Source: Pseudomonadota bacterium (GTDB lineage: Bacteria > Pseudomonadota > Gammaproteobacteria > Burkholderiales > Burkholderiaceae_B). Taken from it: 6,116 bases of DNA. Location: positions 1 to 6,116 of the forward strand of contig JAEYVD010000254.1 in the NCBI GenBank assembly GCA_023432075.1. Reading direction: 5' to 3'. The notes beneath the pieces were generated by a model. It was not told the origin of the DNA. It ran no database searches and saw nothing but the letters and a program-made list of their open reading frames with translations. Position 1 is the stretch's first letter. Each line of letters opens with the position of its first letter. A program made the translations under genes and the position numbers. Below are positions 1 to 6,116 of the stretch, in pieces.

Positions 1-703
1 GCGGCAGGGGTTCGGTCACCATCATCAAGGGGTGGATGGACGTTTCGGGCACGGGTTCGCCAAAGCCTTCGGCGAAGCGGCCGGCCCAGGCGCCCGCGCA
101 ATTGAGCAGCACGCGCGCGCGCACTTCAAGCGTGTCGCCGGCGCGCACGATGAAACGCGTGCCGTCGTGCGTGGCTGATGTGACGCGCACGCCTTCGCGC
201 ACGTCAGCGCCCAGCGCGGCCGCCGCACGTCCGAAGGCCGGGGAGACCAGCCTAGGGTTGGCGTGGCCGTCCTGCGGGCAGAACGAGCCGCCCACCACGC
301 CCTGGCCCAGCCAGCCGAAGCGCCGCGCCAGCGCGCGGCGGTCCAGGATTTGAAGATCCATGCCAAAGCCGCGCGTGCTGTCGCGATAGGCCTGCAGCAA
401 CGCCAGGTCGGCGTCGGAGCAGGCCAGCTTCAAATGTCCGGAGCGCACATACTCGCCGTCGATGCCGATCAGCTCGGGGAGCTTGCCCCACAGTTCGTGC
501 GCGCGCCGCGCGAGCGGCAGCTGTTCAACGCCGCGGCCCTGCCGCCGCACGCCGCCGTAGTTGACGCCGCTGGCCTTGGCGCCGCACAGCGCCGCTTCCA
601 GCAGCACCACGGGCACGCCCTGGCGGCGCAAGAACAGCGCGGCGCTGCCGCCAACGATGCCGCCGCCGATGATCACGACTTCGGTGTCGATGCGTTCCGT
701 CAT
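1..703 (-). CDS. FAD-dependent oxidoreductase, DAO family (catalytic subunit of a heteromeric dehydrogenase), 3' end cut off
   Basis: The N-terminal 234 residues of a D-amino-acid-oxidase-fold flavoprotein. Such proteins use FAD to oxidise a C-N bond of an amino or imino acid, and family members are usually about 370-420 aa, so roughly half is missing beyond base 1. Visible features: a Rossmann FAD-binding motif G13-G-G15-I-V-G18 after a hydrophobic strand, with the acidic E36 closing the second strand; the block ASGVNYGGVRRQGR at 44-57, typical of the HcnC/opine-oxidase-like branch; QDGHANP at 144-150 leading into the FAD-contacting helix; and NCAGAWAGRFAE at 201-212. The ATG at 703 is preceded by AGGGAGG about 4 nt upstream, a strong ribosome binding site, and two upstream ATGs are out of frame. 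The gene follows the BFD-motif oxidoreductase by 25 nt. It is inferred to be the substrate-oxidising subunit of a three-protein complex. The substrate is not recognisable; glycine, hydroxyproline or opines are the family precedents. Confidence 0.9.
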   Translation of the reverse strand, partial: MTERIDTEVVIIGGGIVGGSAALFLRRQGVPVVLLEAALCGAKASGVNYGGVRRQGRGVEQLPLARRAHELWGKLPELIGIDGEYVRSGHLKLACSDADLALLQAYRDSTRGFGMDLQILDRRALARRFGWLGQGVVGGSFCPQDGHANPRLVSPAFGRAAAALGADVREGVRVTSATHDGTRFIVRAGDTLEVRARVLLNCAGAWAGRFAEGFGEPVPETSIHPLMMVTEPLP

Positions 704-728
704 GCGGCCTCCCTCATGCGGACTTCCA

Positions 729-2114
729 TCATGCGGCCCTTTTCGCGGGCCGTTCCAGGCACACCACGCTGACCGGGATGGGTTTGACCGGCGGCTGGTT
801 GCGCAGCCGGCCCACCGCGCGCGGCGCGCAGCCCACGGCGTGGGCCAGGACTTCCGCGCCGGCAACGCCACACATGCGGCCCTGGCAACGGCCCATGCCC
901 ACGCGCGTCAGCGCTTTCAGGCGATTCATTTCGCGCACGCCGTTTTCGTGCACGGCCTGGCGGATGGTGCCGGCGGTGACTTCCTCGCAGCGGCAGACGA
1001 CGGTGTCGTCGGCGATGCCGGCGGCCCAGTCCTCTGGAAACGGGAACGCGCGTTCCAGCGCGTCGCGCACGCGGCCGTTGGCCGCCAGTTGCGATTCCAG
1101 CACGCGCGCGCGCCTGGCGTCGTGGAAGTGTCCGGTGTCTTGCAGCAGCGCCAGCGCCGCGCGTTCGCCCGCCAGTTCCGCGGCGTCGGCGCCGCCAATG
1201 CCTGCGCCATCGCCGGCGACGTAGACGCCCGCGATGCTGCTGCGGCCAGCGGCATCGCGCCGCGGGAGCCAGTTGCGGTCGCGTTCGTTGAATTCAAAGT
1301 CGCAGCCGATCAGGCTGGCAAGCTGGGTTTCGGGCCGCAGCGACAGGCCAAAGCCGACCGCATCGCAATCCAGCGTGTGGATGCGTTCACCCTGCCGGTA
1401 CGACAGGCCCGTGACGCGGTCCGTGCCCGCGACGGCCACGGGCCGCACGCCGCTGCGCAGCGGCACGCCGTGCGCGCGCAGCCACGCCATGTAGTAAAGG
1501 CCCTTGGCCAGCAGCGCGGGCGCGCGCAGCATGCCGGGCAGCGCGGCAGCGCGGTCGGCAAAGCGGGACGTGTCCAGGACGGCTGCGACTTGCGCGCCCG
1601 CCTTGGCGTACTGATAGGCCACCAGATACAGCAGGGGGCCGGTGCCCATGAACGCGACGCGCGAACCGATGCCGCATCCCTGGTGCTTGAGCGCCACCTG
1701 CGATCCGCCCAGCGTGTAGACGCCGGGCGTCAGCCAGCCGGGAAACGGCAGCACGCGGTCGGTGGCGCCGGTGGCAAGGATGAGGTGGGTGTAGGGCACG
1801 GTGGTGCTGACGCCGTCGCGCAGCACGTCCAGCGTCCTGCCCTCGGCGTTCCAGACGAGACAGCCGGGGCGGTATTCCACACTGCCCTGCAACGCCTGCA
1901 TGGTCCGGTGCACGGCGTCGGCCTTGCGGTATTCGAAGCCGTACAGCGCGGATTTGGGCCGCGAGAAGCCGGGTGGCGGCTGCCGGTAGATCTGGCCGCC
2001 AGGCCGCAGGCCTTCGTCCAGGATCACGGGCCGCAGGCCTTGCGCGGCCAGCGTCTGGGCCGCGCGGATGCCGGCCGGACCCGCGCCGACGATCACGGGC
2101 ATCACGGCGGTCAT
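729..2114 (-). CDS. FAD/NAD(P)-binding oxidoreductase with C-terminal BFD-like [2Fe-2S] motif (HcnB/OoxA-like subunit)
   Basis: A 461-residue flavoprotein, the normal size for the large subunit of HcnABC-type complexes. The N-terminal FAD dinucleotide fold shows GAGPAG at 10-15. LILATGATDR at 111-120 is the conserved ATG segment. GTGP at 157-160 sits in a second nucleotide-binding fold, and GVYVAGDGAG at 296-305 is the second FAD contact. The C-terminus carries four cysteines, C374-x-C376-x33-C410-x4-C415, matching the bacterioferritin-associated-ferredoxin-like motif that ligates a [2Fe-2S] cluster in this family. The protein is inferred to relay electrons between the DAO-type subunit and the final acceptor rather than to bind the substrate. 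The ATG overlaps the stop of the preceding [2Fe-2S] gene by 4 bp (ATGA), implying translational coupling, and GAGGA lies 9 nt upstream. Met5 is an alternative start, but the overlap favours Met1. Soluble, with no signal peptide. Family assignment is firm; substrate and electron acceptor are unknown. Confidence 0.93.
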   Translation of the reverse strand: MTAVMPVIVGAGPAGIRAAQTLAAQGLRPVILDEGLRPGGQIYRQPPPGFSRPKSALYGFEYRKADAVHRTMQALQGSVEYRPGCLVWNAEGRTLDVLRDGVSTTVPYTHLILATGATDRVLPFPGWLTPGVYTLGGSQVALKHQGCGIGSRVAFMGTGPLLYLVAYQYAKAGAQVAAVLDTSRFADRAAALPGMLRAPALLAKGLYYMAWLRAHGVPLRSGVRPVAVAGTDRVTGLSYRQGERIHTLDCDAVGFGLSLRPETQLASLIGCDFEFNERDRNWLPRRDAAGRSSIAGVYVAGDGAGIGGADAAELAGERAALALLQDTGHFHDARRARVLESQLAANGRVRDALERAFPFPEDWAAGIADDTVVCRCEEVTAGTIRQAVHENGVREMNRLKALTRVGMGRCQGRMCGVAGAEVLAHAVGCAPRAVGRLRNQPPVKPIPVSVVCLERPAKRAA

Positions 2115-2452
2115 GGCGTGTCGTCCTCGGGCCAGGCGGCGGCCGACAGCGTGCCGAGCGCGGCTGCCGGCGCCAGCGCGGCGCTCTGCAGCCGCATGCC
2201 GGGCTCGATATACGTGGAGCAGGCGCGCACACGTTCGCCGTTTTCAAGCTGCACCCAGCAGTCCTGGCAGGCGCCCATCATGCAGAAGCCGGCGCGCGGC
2301 CCGCCCCCGAATTCCGAGACGCGCAGGCGCTCGCCCTGTGTCAGGACGGCGGTCAGGACCGTGTCGCCGGCAAGCGCCGTGCAGGGCTGTCCGTCGAACG
2401 TGAAGGTCAACGCGGGCCGGCCGGTTTCGGCCAGGCGTTTCAGGATTGCCAT
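2111..2452 (-). CDS. (2Fe-2S)-binding ferredoxin-like small subunit (HcnA/HypDH gamma-like)
   Basis: A 113-residue protein with a plant-type ferredoxin fold signature, C57-x4-C62-x2-C65-x12-C78, the four cysteines expected to hold one [2Fe-2S] cluster. The N-terminal part (LTFTFDGQPCTALAGDTVL, 15-33) is the beta-hairpin that opens this Fer2_4-type domain. C24 is an extra cysteine, not part of the motif. Proteins of about 100 aa like this are the smallest subunit of HcnABC, D-hydroxyproline dehydrogenase and octopine/nopaline oxidase complexes, where they carry electrons. Here the gene comes first of the three redox genes, as hcnA does. It follows the second permease by 37 nt, which is the largest gap inside the operon, but no terminator is visible there. 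The start has AAAGGAG at about 11 nt, a longer spacing than usual. Its stop overlaps the next start by 4 bp. Confidence in the family is high; the partner assignment rests on gene order. Confidence 0.92.
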   Translation of the reverse strand: MAILKRLAETGRPALTFTFDGQPCTALAGDTVLTAVLTQGERLRVSEFGGGPRAGFCMMGACQDCWVQLENGERVRACSTYIEPGMRLQSAALAPAAALGTLSAAAWPEDDTP

Positions 2453-2489
2453 GGCGCGCGCGGCTCCTTTGCGGCTGTCGGCAGCGATT

Positions 2490-3284
2490 TCATTTCTGGC
2501 CCACCAGGACGCGGTCCAGTCCGTACACCCGATCCAGCAGCAGCATGGTTACGGCCGTCAGCGCAATCACCAGCGCGGACACGGCGGCCATCATGGGATC
2601 GATGGATTCGGTGGCGTACATGTACATGCGCACGGGCAGCGTGATGGTCGACGGCGCCGTGATGAACACCGACATGGTCAGTTCGTCGAAGCTGTTAATG
2701 AACGCCAACAGCCAGCCGCCGGATACCCCGGGAATGATGAGCGGCAGGGTCACCGTAAAGAACACCGTGGCGCGGCTGGCGCCCAGCGACAGCGCGGCGT
2801 GCTCAATGGACCGGTCAAAGCCGACCAGCGCGCCGATCACCAGGCGCATCACGTAAGGCGTGATGACGACCACGTGGCTGGCGACCAGCCACGGAAAGCT
2901 GCCGGCCATGCCCATCAGCGCAAAGAAACGCAACAGCGCCACGCCCAGCACCAGGTGCGGGATCATGAGCGGCGACAGGAACAGGCCGTTGAGCACGTCG
3001 CGCCCCGGAAAGCGGTAACGCGTGATGGCGATGGCCGCGGGCACCGCCAGACACACGGCGATGCTGGCCGATAGGAACGCCAGCCACAGGCTGTTCTTGA
3101 ACGCCTGCATGAAGTTGGGATGCTCGAATACCGCGTAAAACCAGCGCAGCGAGAAGCTTGTGGTGGGCACGGTAAGCGTCGAGTCCGGCGTGAACGCCAC
3201 CAGGCACACGATGACCAGCGGCGCCAGCACGAAAGCCACCACCAGGAAGTTGAACGCCAGCGCGAAAGGACCGTTCTTCTGCAT
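2490..3284 (-). CDS. ABC transporter inner-membrane permease, PotC-like (polyamine/opine type)
   Basis: A 264-residue integral membrane protein, the usual size for the PotC-like permease of the polyamine/opine/phosphonate import family. It starts with a membrane segment at about 8-31, followed by a periplasmic stretch, and has further hydrophobic segments near 66-88, 98-125, 132-154, 187-210 and 231-250. The cytoplasmic EAA loop that docks on the ATPase is clear at 161-186 (EHAALSLGAS, then LPLIIPG). FINSFDELTMSVFI at 195-208 is characteristic of this subfamily. The start is supported by AAGGA 7 nt upstream, in the 19-nt gap after the first permease gene. It should pair with that permease to form the translocation channel. 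A polyamine-like or opine-like substrate is suggested by family only; permease sequence does not fix substrate. Confidence 0.93.
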   Translation of the reverse strand: MQKNGPFALAFNFLVVAFVLAPLVIVCLVAFTPDSTLTVPTTSFSLRWFYAVFEHPNFMQAFKNSLWLAFLSASIAVCLAVPAAIAITRYRFPGRDVLNGLFLSPLMIPHLVLGVALLRFFALMGMAGSFPWLVASHVVVITPYVMRLVIGALVGFDRSIEHAALSLGASRATVFFTVTLPLIIPGVSGGWLLAFINSFDELTMSVFITAPSTITLPVRMYMYATESIDPMMAAVSALVIALTAVTMLLLDRVYGLDRVLVGQK

Positions 3285-3303
3285 GTTCGATTCCTTGCGC
3301 GGC

Positions 3304-4194
3304 TCAGCCCAGGCTGCGGCGGTAAGAGCGTTCGACGACGCGGTTGTACGCCATCATGACAATCACGTTCACGACCAGCAGCACGATCGCGATGGCCGCG
3401 CCCAGCGGCCAGTTCAGCTCGGTCAGGAACTCGTCGTACACGACCGTCGCCACCATCTTCAGGCGACGTCCGCCCAGCAGTGCGGGAATCGCGAACGAGC
3501 TGGCCGACAGGCCGAAGACGATGAGGCTGCCGGACAGGATGCCCGGCATGGCCTGCGGCAGCACGATGCGCGTCAGCGTCTGAAAGCGCGAGGCGTTCAG
3601 CGACAACGCCGCATGTTCGACAGTGGGATCCAGCTTCTGCAGCGACGTCCAGACGGGGATCACCATGAAGGGCAGCATGACGTGCACGAGGCCGATGATG
3701 ACGGCGGTGGGCGTGTAGAGCAGCGTTCCCAGCCCCAACGCGGCGGCCGCCTTGCCCAGCGGTCCACCCGGGCCCAGCAGCATGCTCCAGCCAAATGCGC
3801 GCACCACCAGCGAGATCAGCAGCGGCGACAACACCACCAGGAGGAAGATCGAGCGCCAGGGCTTGCCCATGCGCGAGAGGATGTAGGCTTCGGGCGCGCC
3901 GATCAGCACGCAGATCAGCGTGGTGACGCCGGCGATCCAGAAGGTACGCCAGAAGATCTCGATGAAATAGCTGTCCGTGACCACGGCCAGGTAGTGTTCG
4001 AGCGTGTGGCCCGGCTGGATGCCGGTGGCGTAGTCGAACGGCCGGAAGGACAAGGCGAACGTCAGCGCCAGCGGCGTGAGCACCAGCGTGAGGAACACGA
4101 GCGCCAGCGGGATCGATCCCAGGATGGCGAGCAGGCCGTCGTTGCGCGGCTTGGGCTGGCTGGCGGCAGCGCCGCGTTGCGTGAGCGTTGCCAT
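3304..4194 (-). CDS. ABC transporter inner-membrane permease, PotB-like (polyamine/opine type)
   Basis: A 296-residue membrane protein of the PotB-like permease class. A polar N-terminal tail of about 20 residues precedes the first membrane segment (about 21-50). Further hydrophobic segments lie near 83-104, 114-140, 158-181, 217-241 and 264-283. The EAA loop is at 193-219, reading EHAALSLNAS and then LPQAMPG. The usual glycine of the EAA loop is replaced by N200, a mild departure; the second permease keeps the glycine. The start codon is only 1 nt past the ATPase stop (TGA-C-ATG) and no convincing Shine-Dalgarno sequence precedes it, so translation probably depends on ribosomes finishing the ATPase gene. 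This would tie the stoichiometry of the two proteins. It is expected to form a heterodimeric channel with the downstream permease, fed by a periplasmic binding protein that is not in this window. Confidence 0.93.
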   Translation of the reverse strand: MATLTQRGAAASQPKPRNDGLLAILGSIPLALVFLTLVLTPLALTFALSFRPFDYATGIQPGHTLEHYLAVVTDSYFIEIFWRTFWIAGVTTLICVLIGAPEAYILSRMGKPWRSIFLLVVLSPLLISLVVRAFGWSMLLGPGGPLGKAAAALGLGTLLYTPTAVIIGLVHVMLPFMVIPVWTSLQKLDPTVEHAALSLNASRFQTLTRIVLPQAMPGILSGSLIVFGLSASSFAIPALLGGRRLKMVATVVYDEFLTELNWPLGAAIAIVLLVVNVIVMMAYNRVVERSYRRSLG

Positions 4195-4195
4195 G

Positions 4196-5269
4196 TCAGT
4201 CGGCCGTCACCGCTGCGGCGGGCGCGCGCAGCACACGCAGCACGCCGTCCGCCCAGTCCAGCCCGATGGCTTCGCCGTCGTCGTGCGGGCGGCGGCCGTC
4301 GTTGGGCGTCAGGATGGTCAGCGCCCCCACGGGCGAATCCAGGTCGTACATCCACTGGCTGCCCAGGAAGTAGCGCGTGTTGACCACACAGGCAAGCTTG
4401 CCTTGGCCGGACGGCACCGGCACCAGCTTTTCGGGCCGCAGCGACAACTGCACGCTGTCGCCGTGACGCAGGCCCTCGCCGTCGACCAGCAGGCTCAACG
4501 CGCCCGTCTGGACTTCTGCCTGTGCGCCGCAGCGCGTCACGCGCCCAGCCAGCAGATTGGTCTTGCCCACGAAGCGCGAGATGAACTCGGTTTGCGGGTG
4601 CTCGTACATGCGATAGGGCGCGTCCACCTGCGTGGCGCGGCCGTCCTGCATGACCACGACGCGATCGCTGATGGACAGGGCTTCGGCCTGGTCGTGCGTC
4701 ACCATGACGGTCGTGGTGCCGATCTTGCGCTGGATGCTGCGCAGTTCGAACTGCATGTCCTCGCGCAGCTTGGCGTCCAGGTTGGACAGCGGTTCGTCCA
4801 GCAGCAGCACGGGCGGGCGGATCACCAGCGCGCGCGACAGCGCCACGCGTTGCCGCTGGCCGCCCGACAGTTCGCGCGGGAAGCGGTCCGCATGCTTGTC
4901 CAGCTTGACCAGCGCCAGCGCCTCGCGCACGCGGTCCTGGCGTTCGGCCCGTTCGACCTTGCGCATCTTCAGGCCGAAGGCGACGTTGTCGGCCACGGTC
5001 AGGTGCGGGAACAGTGCGTAGCTCTGGAAGACGATGCCCAGGCCTCGGGTGTTGGGCTTGGCATGCGTGATGTCGCGCCCGTCCAGCGTGATGGTCCCGC
5101 AGGTCACGTCGGCAAAGCCGGCAATCATCTGCAGCGTGGTGGTCTTGCCGCAACCGGAGGGGCCAAGCAACGAGACGAACTCACCCTTGTCGACCGACAG
5201 GTTCAGGTCCGAAACGACCCGCAGGTCGCCGTAGTTCTTGGAGACGTTGTCCAGCCGCAGAAATGCCAT
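4196..5269 (-). CDS. ABC transporter ATP-binding protein, PotA-like (polyamine/opine type)
   Basis: A 357-residue ATPase that powers import through the two permeases encoded just downstream. In order: Walker A GPSGCGKT at 36-43, Q-loop Q82 in FQSYALFPH, signature LSGGQRQ at 134-140, Walker B LLLDEP at 155-160, D-loop SNLD at 162-165, and switch histidine H192 (THD). All catalytic motifs are intact. About 120 C-terminal residues (240-357) match the TOBE-type regulatory region of PotA/MalK-like importers, for example LSLRPEKL at 275-282. The reading frame stays open upstream to an ATG at 5365, but that extension resembles no ATPase, while MAFLRLDNVSKNYG at 5269 is exactly where homologues begin, so 5269 is chosen. 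An ATG at 5290 is a less likely alternative. The ribosome binding site at 5269 is weak (GGGGTG, 6 nt upstream). First gene of the operon. Confidence 0.94.
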   Translation of the reverse strand: MAFLRLDNVSKNYGDLRVVSDLNLSVDKGEFVSLLGPSGCGKTTTLQMIAGFADVTCGTITLDGRDITHAKPNTRGLGIVFQSYALFPHLTVADNVAFGLKMRKVERAERQDRVREALALVKLDKHADRFPRELSGGQRQRVALSRALVIRPPVLLLDEPLSNLDAKLREDMQFELRSIQRKIGTTTVMVTHDQAEALSISDRVVVMQDGRATQVDAPYRMYEHPQTEFISRFVGKTNLLAGRVTRCGAQAEVQTGALSLLVDGEGLRHGDSVQLSLRPEKLVPVPSGQGKLACVVNTRYFLGSQWMYDLDSPVGALTILTPNDGRRPHDDGEAIGLDWADGVLRVLRAPAAAVTAD

Positions 5270-5301
5270 GTTCCACACCCCGTGACCCATCCGGGCCTTG
5301 C

Positions 5302-5334
5302 GCCGCCGGGGGGATTTGACCCCAGCCCAGCGGC
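5302..5334 (-). other. Predicted hairpin in the 5' leader of the transporter operon mRNA
   Basis: Read on the minus strand, GCCGC (5334-5330) pairs with GCGGC (5306-5302). A T-G wobble and two G-C pairs follow, then a 3-nt bulge, then GGGG (5323-5320) pairing with CCCC (5313-5310) around the six-base loop TCAAAT. This gives about 12 pairs, nearly all G-C. No T-run follows on the minus strand, so it is not an intrinsic terminator. It lies 32 nt before the ATPase start, whose ribosome binding site is weak, so an effect on translation or mRNA stability is possible. It could equally be a dispersed intergenic repeat. Pairing is seen in the sequence; function is unproven. Confidence 0.45.
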
Positions 5335-5390
5335 TTGATTGATGGGGGCAGTCTAGGAGCCGCAAAAATGCAGGGCAATTAGGGTTTTCC

Positions 5391-5479
5391 GAAGAATCGA
5401 ATTTTTTATCTATTAATTCCGTTAGACTGAATTTCTTGATAAAAATATGACTGACTATTTTGATTATCGGAACTGAAGA
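5391..5479. promoter_or_regulatory. AT-rich divergent promoter region between the transporter operon and the IclR gene
   Basis: This stretch holds only about 27% G+C by direct count, against GC-rich genes on both sides. It must contain the start signals for both divergent units unless the operon promoter lies nearer the ATPase. No consensus sigma70 promoter stands out on either strand. Candidate -10-like elements are the TAAAAA parts of the two outward-facing GATAAAAA copies, at 5440-5445 on plus (preceded by TGA, extended -10 style) and 5408-5403 on minus (with TTCAGT 17 nt upstream as a weak -35). Weak promoters of this kind would fit activation by the adjacent regulator. Exact start sites cannot be assigned. 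Confidence 0.5.
5403..5445. promoter_or_regulatory. 43-bp imperfect palindrome, candidate operator for the IclR-family regulator
   Basis: The sequence is symmetric about base 5424. TTTTTATC (5403-5410) is the exact reverse complement of GATAAAAA (5438-5445). AATTC (5415-5419) matches GAATT (5429-5433). GT (5421-5422) matches AC (5426-5427). Counting all positions, 16 of 21 base pairs across the axis are complementary, and the 4-nt spacers on both sides are equal in length, as expected for a site bound by a symmetric dimer or tetramer. It ends 34 nt before the regulator start and lies 133 nt from the ATPase start. IclR-family proteins commonly bind palindromic sites in the divergent region beside their own gene. 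That this protein binds here is inference. Confidence 0.5.
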
Positions 5480-6116
5480 ATGAAGAAATCAGAAACTTCG
5501 GAGGATTCCGCGGGCCAGGGCGTGCTGCAGCGGGCATTTGCCGTGCTGCGCGTGCTGGCCGACGCCAAGGGCGAAAAGCTGCGCCTGACGGATATCGCCG
5601 CCCGCACGGGCCAGGCGCAGGCCACGGTGCATCGGGTGCTGCAAGGACTCATGCAGGAGGGCGTGGTGGAGCAGCCGGCGCAAAGCAAGGGGTATCAGCT
5701 CAGCGTCGCCTTCTTTTCGCTGGCCGCGGCCGCCGGCACCCACCAGTCCAGCCTGCGCACCCTGTACCGCCCCGCCATGCTGCGGCTGTCCGGCATGCTC
5801 AACGACACCATTTTTCTGCTGGTGCGCAGCGGCTTTGACGCCGTCTGCGTCGACCGCGTGGATGGCGCATTTCCGGTGCGCTCGCACACGGGCGACATCG
5901 GCGGGCGCGTGCCGCTGGGCATGGGACAGGGCGGCCTGGTGTTGCTGGCCAGCCTGCCCGAGGCCGAGCGCGAAGAGGTCATGCGCTTTAACATTCCGCG
6001 CCTGCATCACCTGGGCTTCGTGGACGAGATCTCGATGCGCGTGCGCATCAAGGAATGCCTGGAACTGCGCTACGCGCGCAGCCAGGGGCAGGGCGTGTTT
6101 CCCAACATCGCGGGGC
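5480..6116 (+). CDS. IclR-family transcriptional regulator, 3' end cut off
   Basis: The first 212 residues of a regulator whose family is typically about 250-280 aa, so only the C-terminal part is missing. The N-terminal winged helix-turn-helix spans roughly 12-75: GVLQRAFAVLRVLAD opens it, LTDIAARTGQ (36-45) and ATVHRVLQGL (48-57) form the DNA-reading helices, and GVVEQPAQSKGYQLS (61-75) is the wing. From about 90 onward is the IclR effector-binding domain, including the block SHTGDIGGRVPLGMGQGG at 135-152, typical of the ligand pocket region. The ATG at 5480 is the first start after an in-frame TGA at 5474, and GGAA lies 7 nt upstream, so the start is well fixed although the ribosome binding site is weak. 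It diverges from the transporter/dehydrogenase operon and probably controls it and itself, with the imported substrate or a breakdown product as likely effector. Activation or repression cannot be told. Confidence 0.92.
   Translation, partial: MKKSETSEDSAGQGVLQRAFAVLRVLADAKGEKLRLTDIAARTGQAQATVHRVLQGLMQEGVVEQPAQSKGYQLSVAFFSLAAAAGTHQSSLRTLYRPAMLRLSGMLNDTIFLLVRSGFDAVCVDRVDGAFPVRSHTGDIGGRVPLGMGQGGLVLLASLPEAEREEVMRFNIPRLHHLGFVDEISMRVRIKECLELRYARSQGQGVFPNIAG

Noticed and set aside
1..2452. Calling the three redox genes hcnABC (hydrogen cyanide synthase).
   Set aside because: The order and motifs fit, but so do D-hydroxyproline dehydrogenase and opine oxidases, and linkage to an importer and an IclR regulator favours catabolism. 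No symbol is justified.
2453..2489. Possible operon break between the second permease and the [2Fe-2S] gene.
   Set aside because: The gap is only 37 nt, contains no hairpin followed by a T-run, and shows a ribosome binding site for the next gene. Read-through is the simpler view.
561..3074. An 837-codon open frame on the plus strand, opposite the redox genes and second permease.
   Set aside because: It is antisense to four genes with clear motifs, and its predicted protein is low-complexity (rich in Ala, Arg, Gln, His) with no recognisable domain. Long antisense frames are expected where codons avoid A/T at position three.
3160..5338. Two more long plus-strand open frames (3160-4383 and 4076-5338) continuing the antisense openness across the transporter genes.
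   Set aside because: Same composition artefact: they overlap each other and well-supported permease and ATPase genes, lie in different frames, and show no domain.
5270..5365. A 32-residue N-terminal extension of the ATPase starting at ATG 5365.
   Set aside because: The extension is Arg/Pro-rich, unlike any ATPase N-terminus, overlaps the leader hairpin, and the family's conserved start is at 5269.
5489..6010. A 173-codon minus-strand frame opposite the IclR gene.
   Set aside because: It lies antisense to a clear winged helix-turn-helix and effector domain and has no recognisable features of its own.

Overview
The window is GC-rich, gene-dense DNA that looks like a betaproteobacterium of the Alcaligenaceae (Achromobacter/Bordetella type). 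That guess rests on base composition, strong G/C preference at third codon positions, and the general look of the proteins. It is an inference, not a database match. No tRNA, rRNA, insertion sequence, CRISPR array or phage gene is visible.

Six genes on the minus strand form one tightly packed unit, read from about 5270 down to 1. In order of transcription they are an ABC-transporter ATPase (5269-4196), two inner-membrane permeases (4194-3304 and 3284-2490), a small ferredoxin-like [2Fe-2S] protein (2452-2111), an FAD/NAD(P)-type oxidoreductase with a C-terminal BFD-like [2Fe-2S] motif (2114-729), and a DAO-family FAD oxidoreductase (703-1) cut by the window edge. Junctions are 1, 19, 37, -4 and 25 nt, so a single operon with translational coupling is very likely. 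A divergent IclR-family regulator starts at 5480 on the plus strand and runs off the right edge.

The 210-nt divergent intergenic region (5270-5479) is the only substantial non-coding stretch. Its half next to the regulator drops to about 27% G+C and contains a 43-bp imperfect palindrome centred on 5424, a good candidate operator. Its half next to the ATPase is GC-rich and can fold into a strong hairpin in the 5' leader of the operon mRNA.

The transporter is of the polyamine/opine/phosphonate type. The three redox proteins match, in size class, motif content and gene order, the heterotrimeric flavin/iron-sulfur dehydrogenases known as hydrogen cyanide synthase HcnABC, D-hydroxyproline dehydrogenase, and the octopine/nopaline oxidases. 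The simplest reading is an IclR-controlled uptake-and-oxidation module for an amino or imino acid or opine-like compound: the transporter imports the substrate and the trimer oxidises its C-N bond in the cytoplasm. The exact substrate cannot be read from the sequence. No gene for the periplasmic binding protein lies in the window, so it must be beyond an edge or elsewhere.
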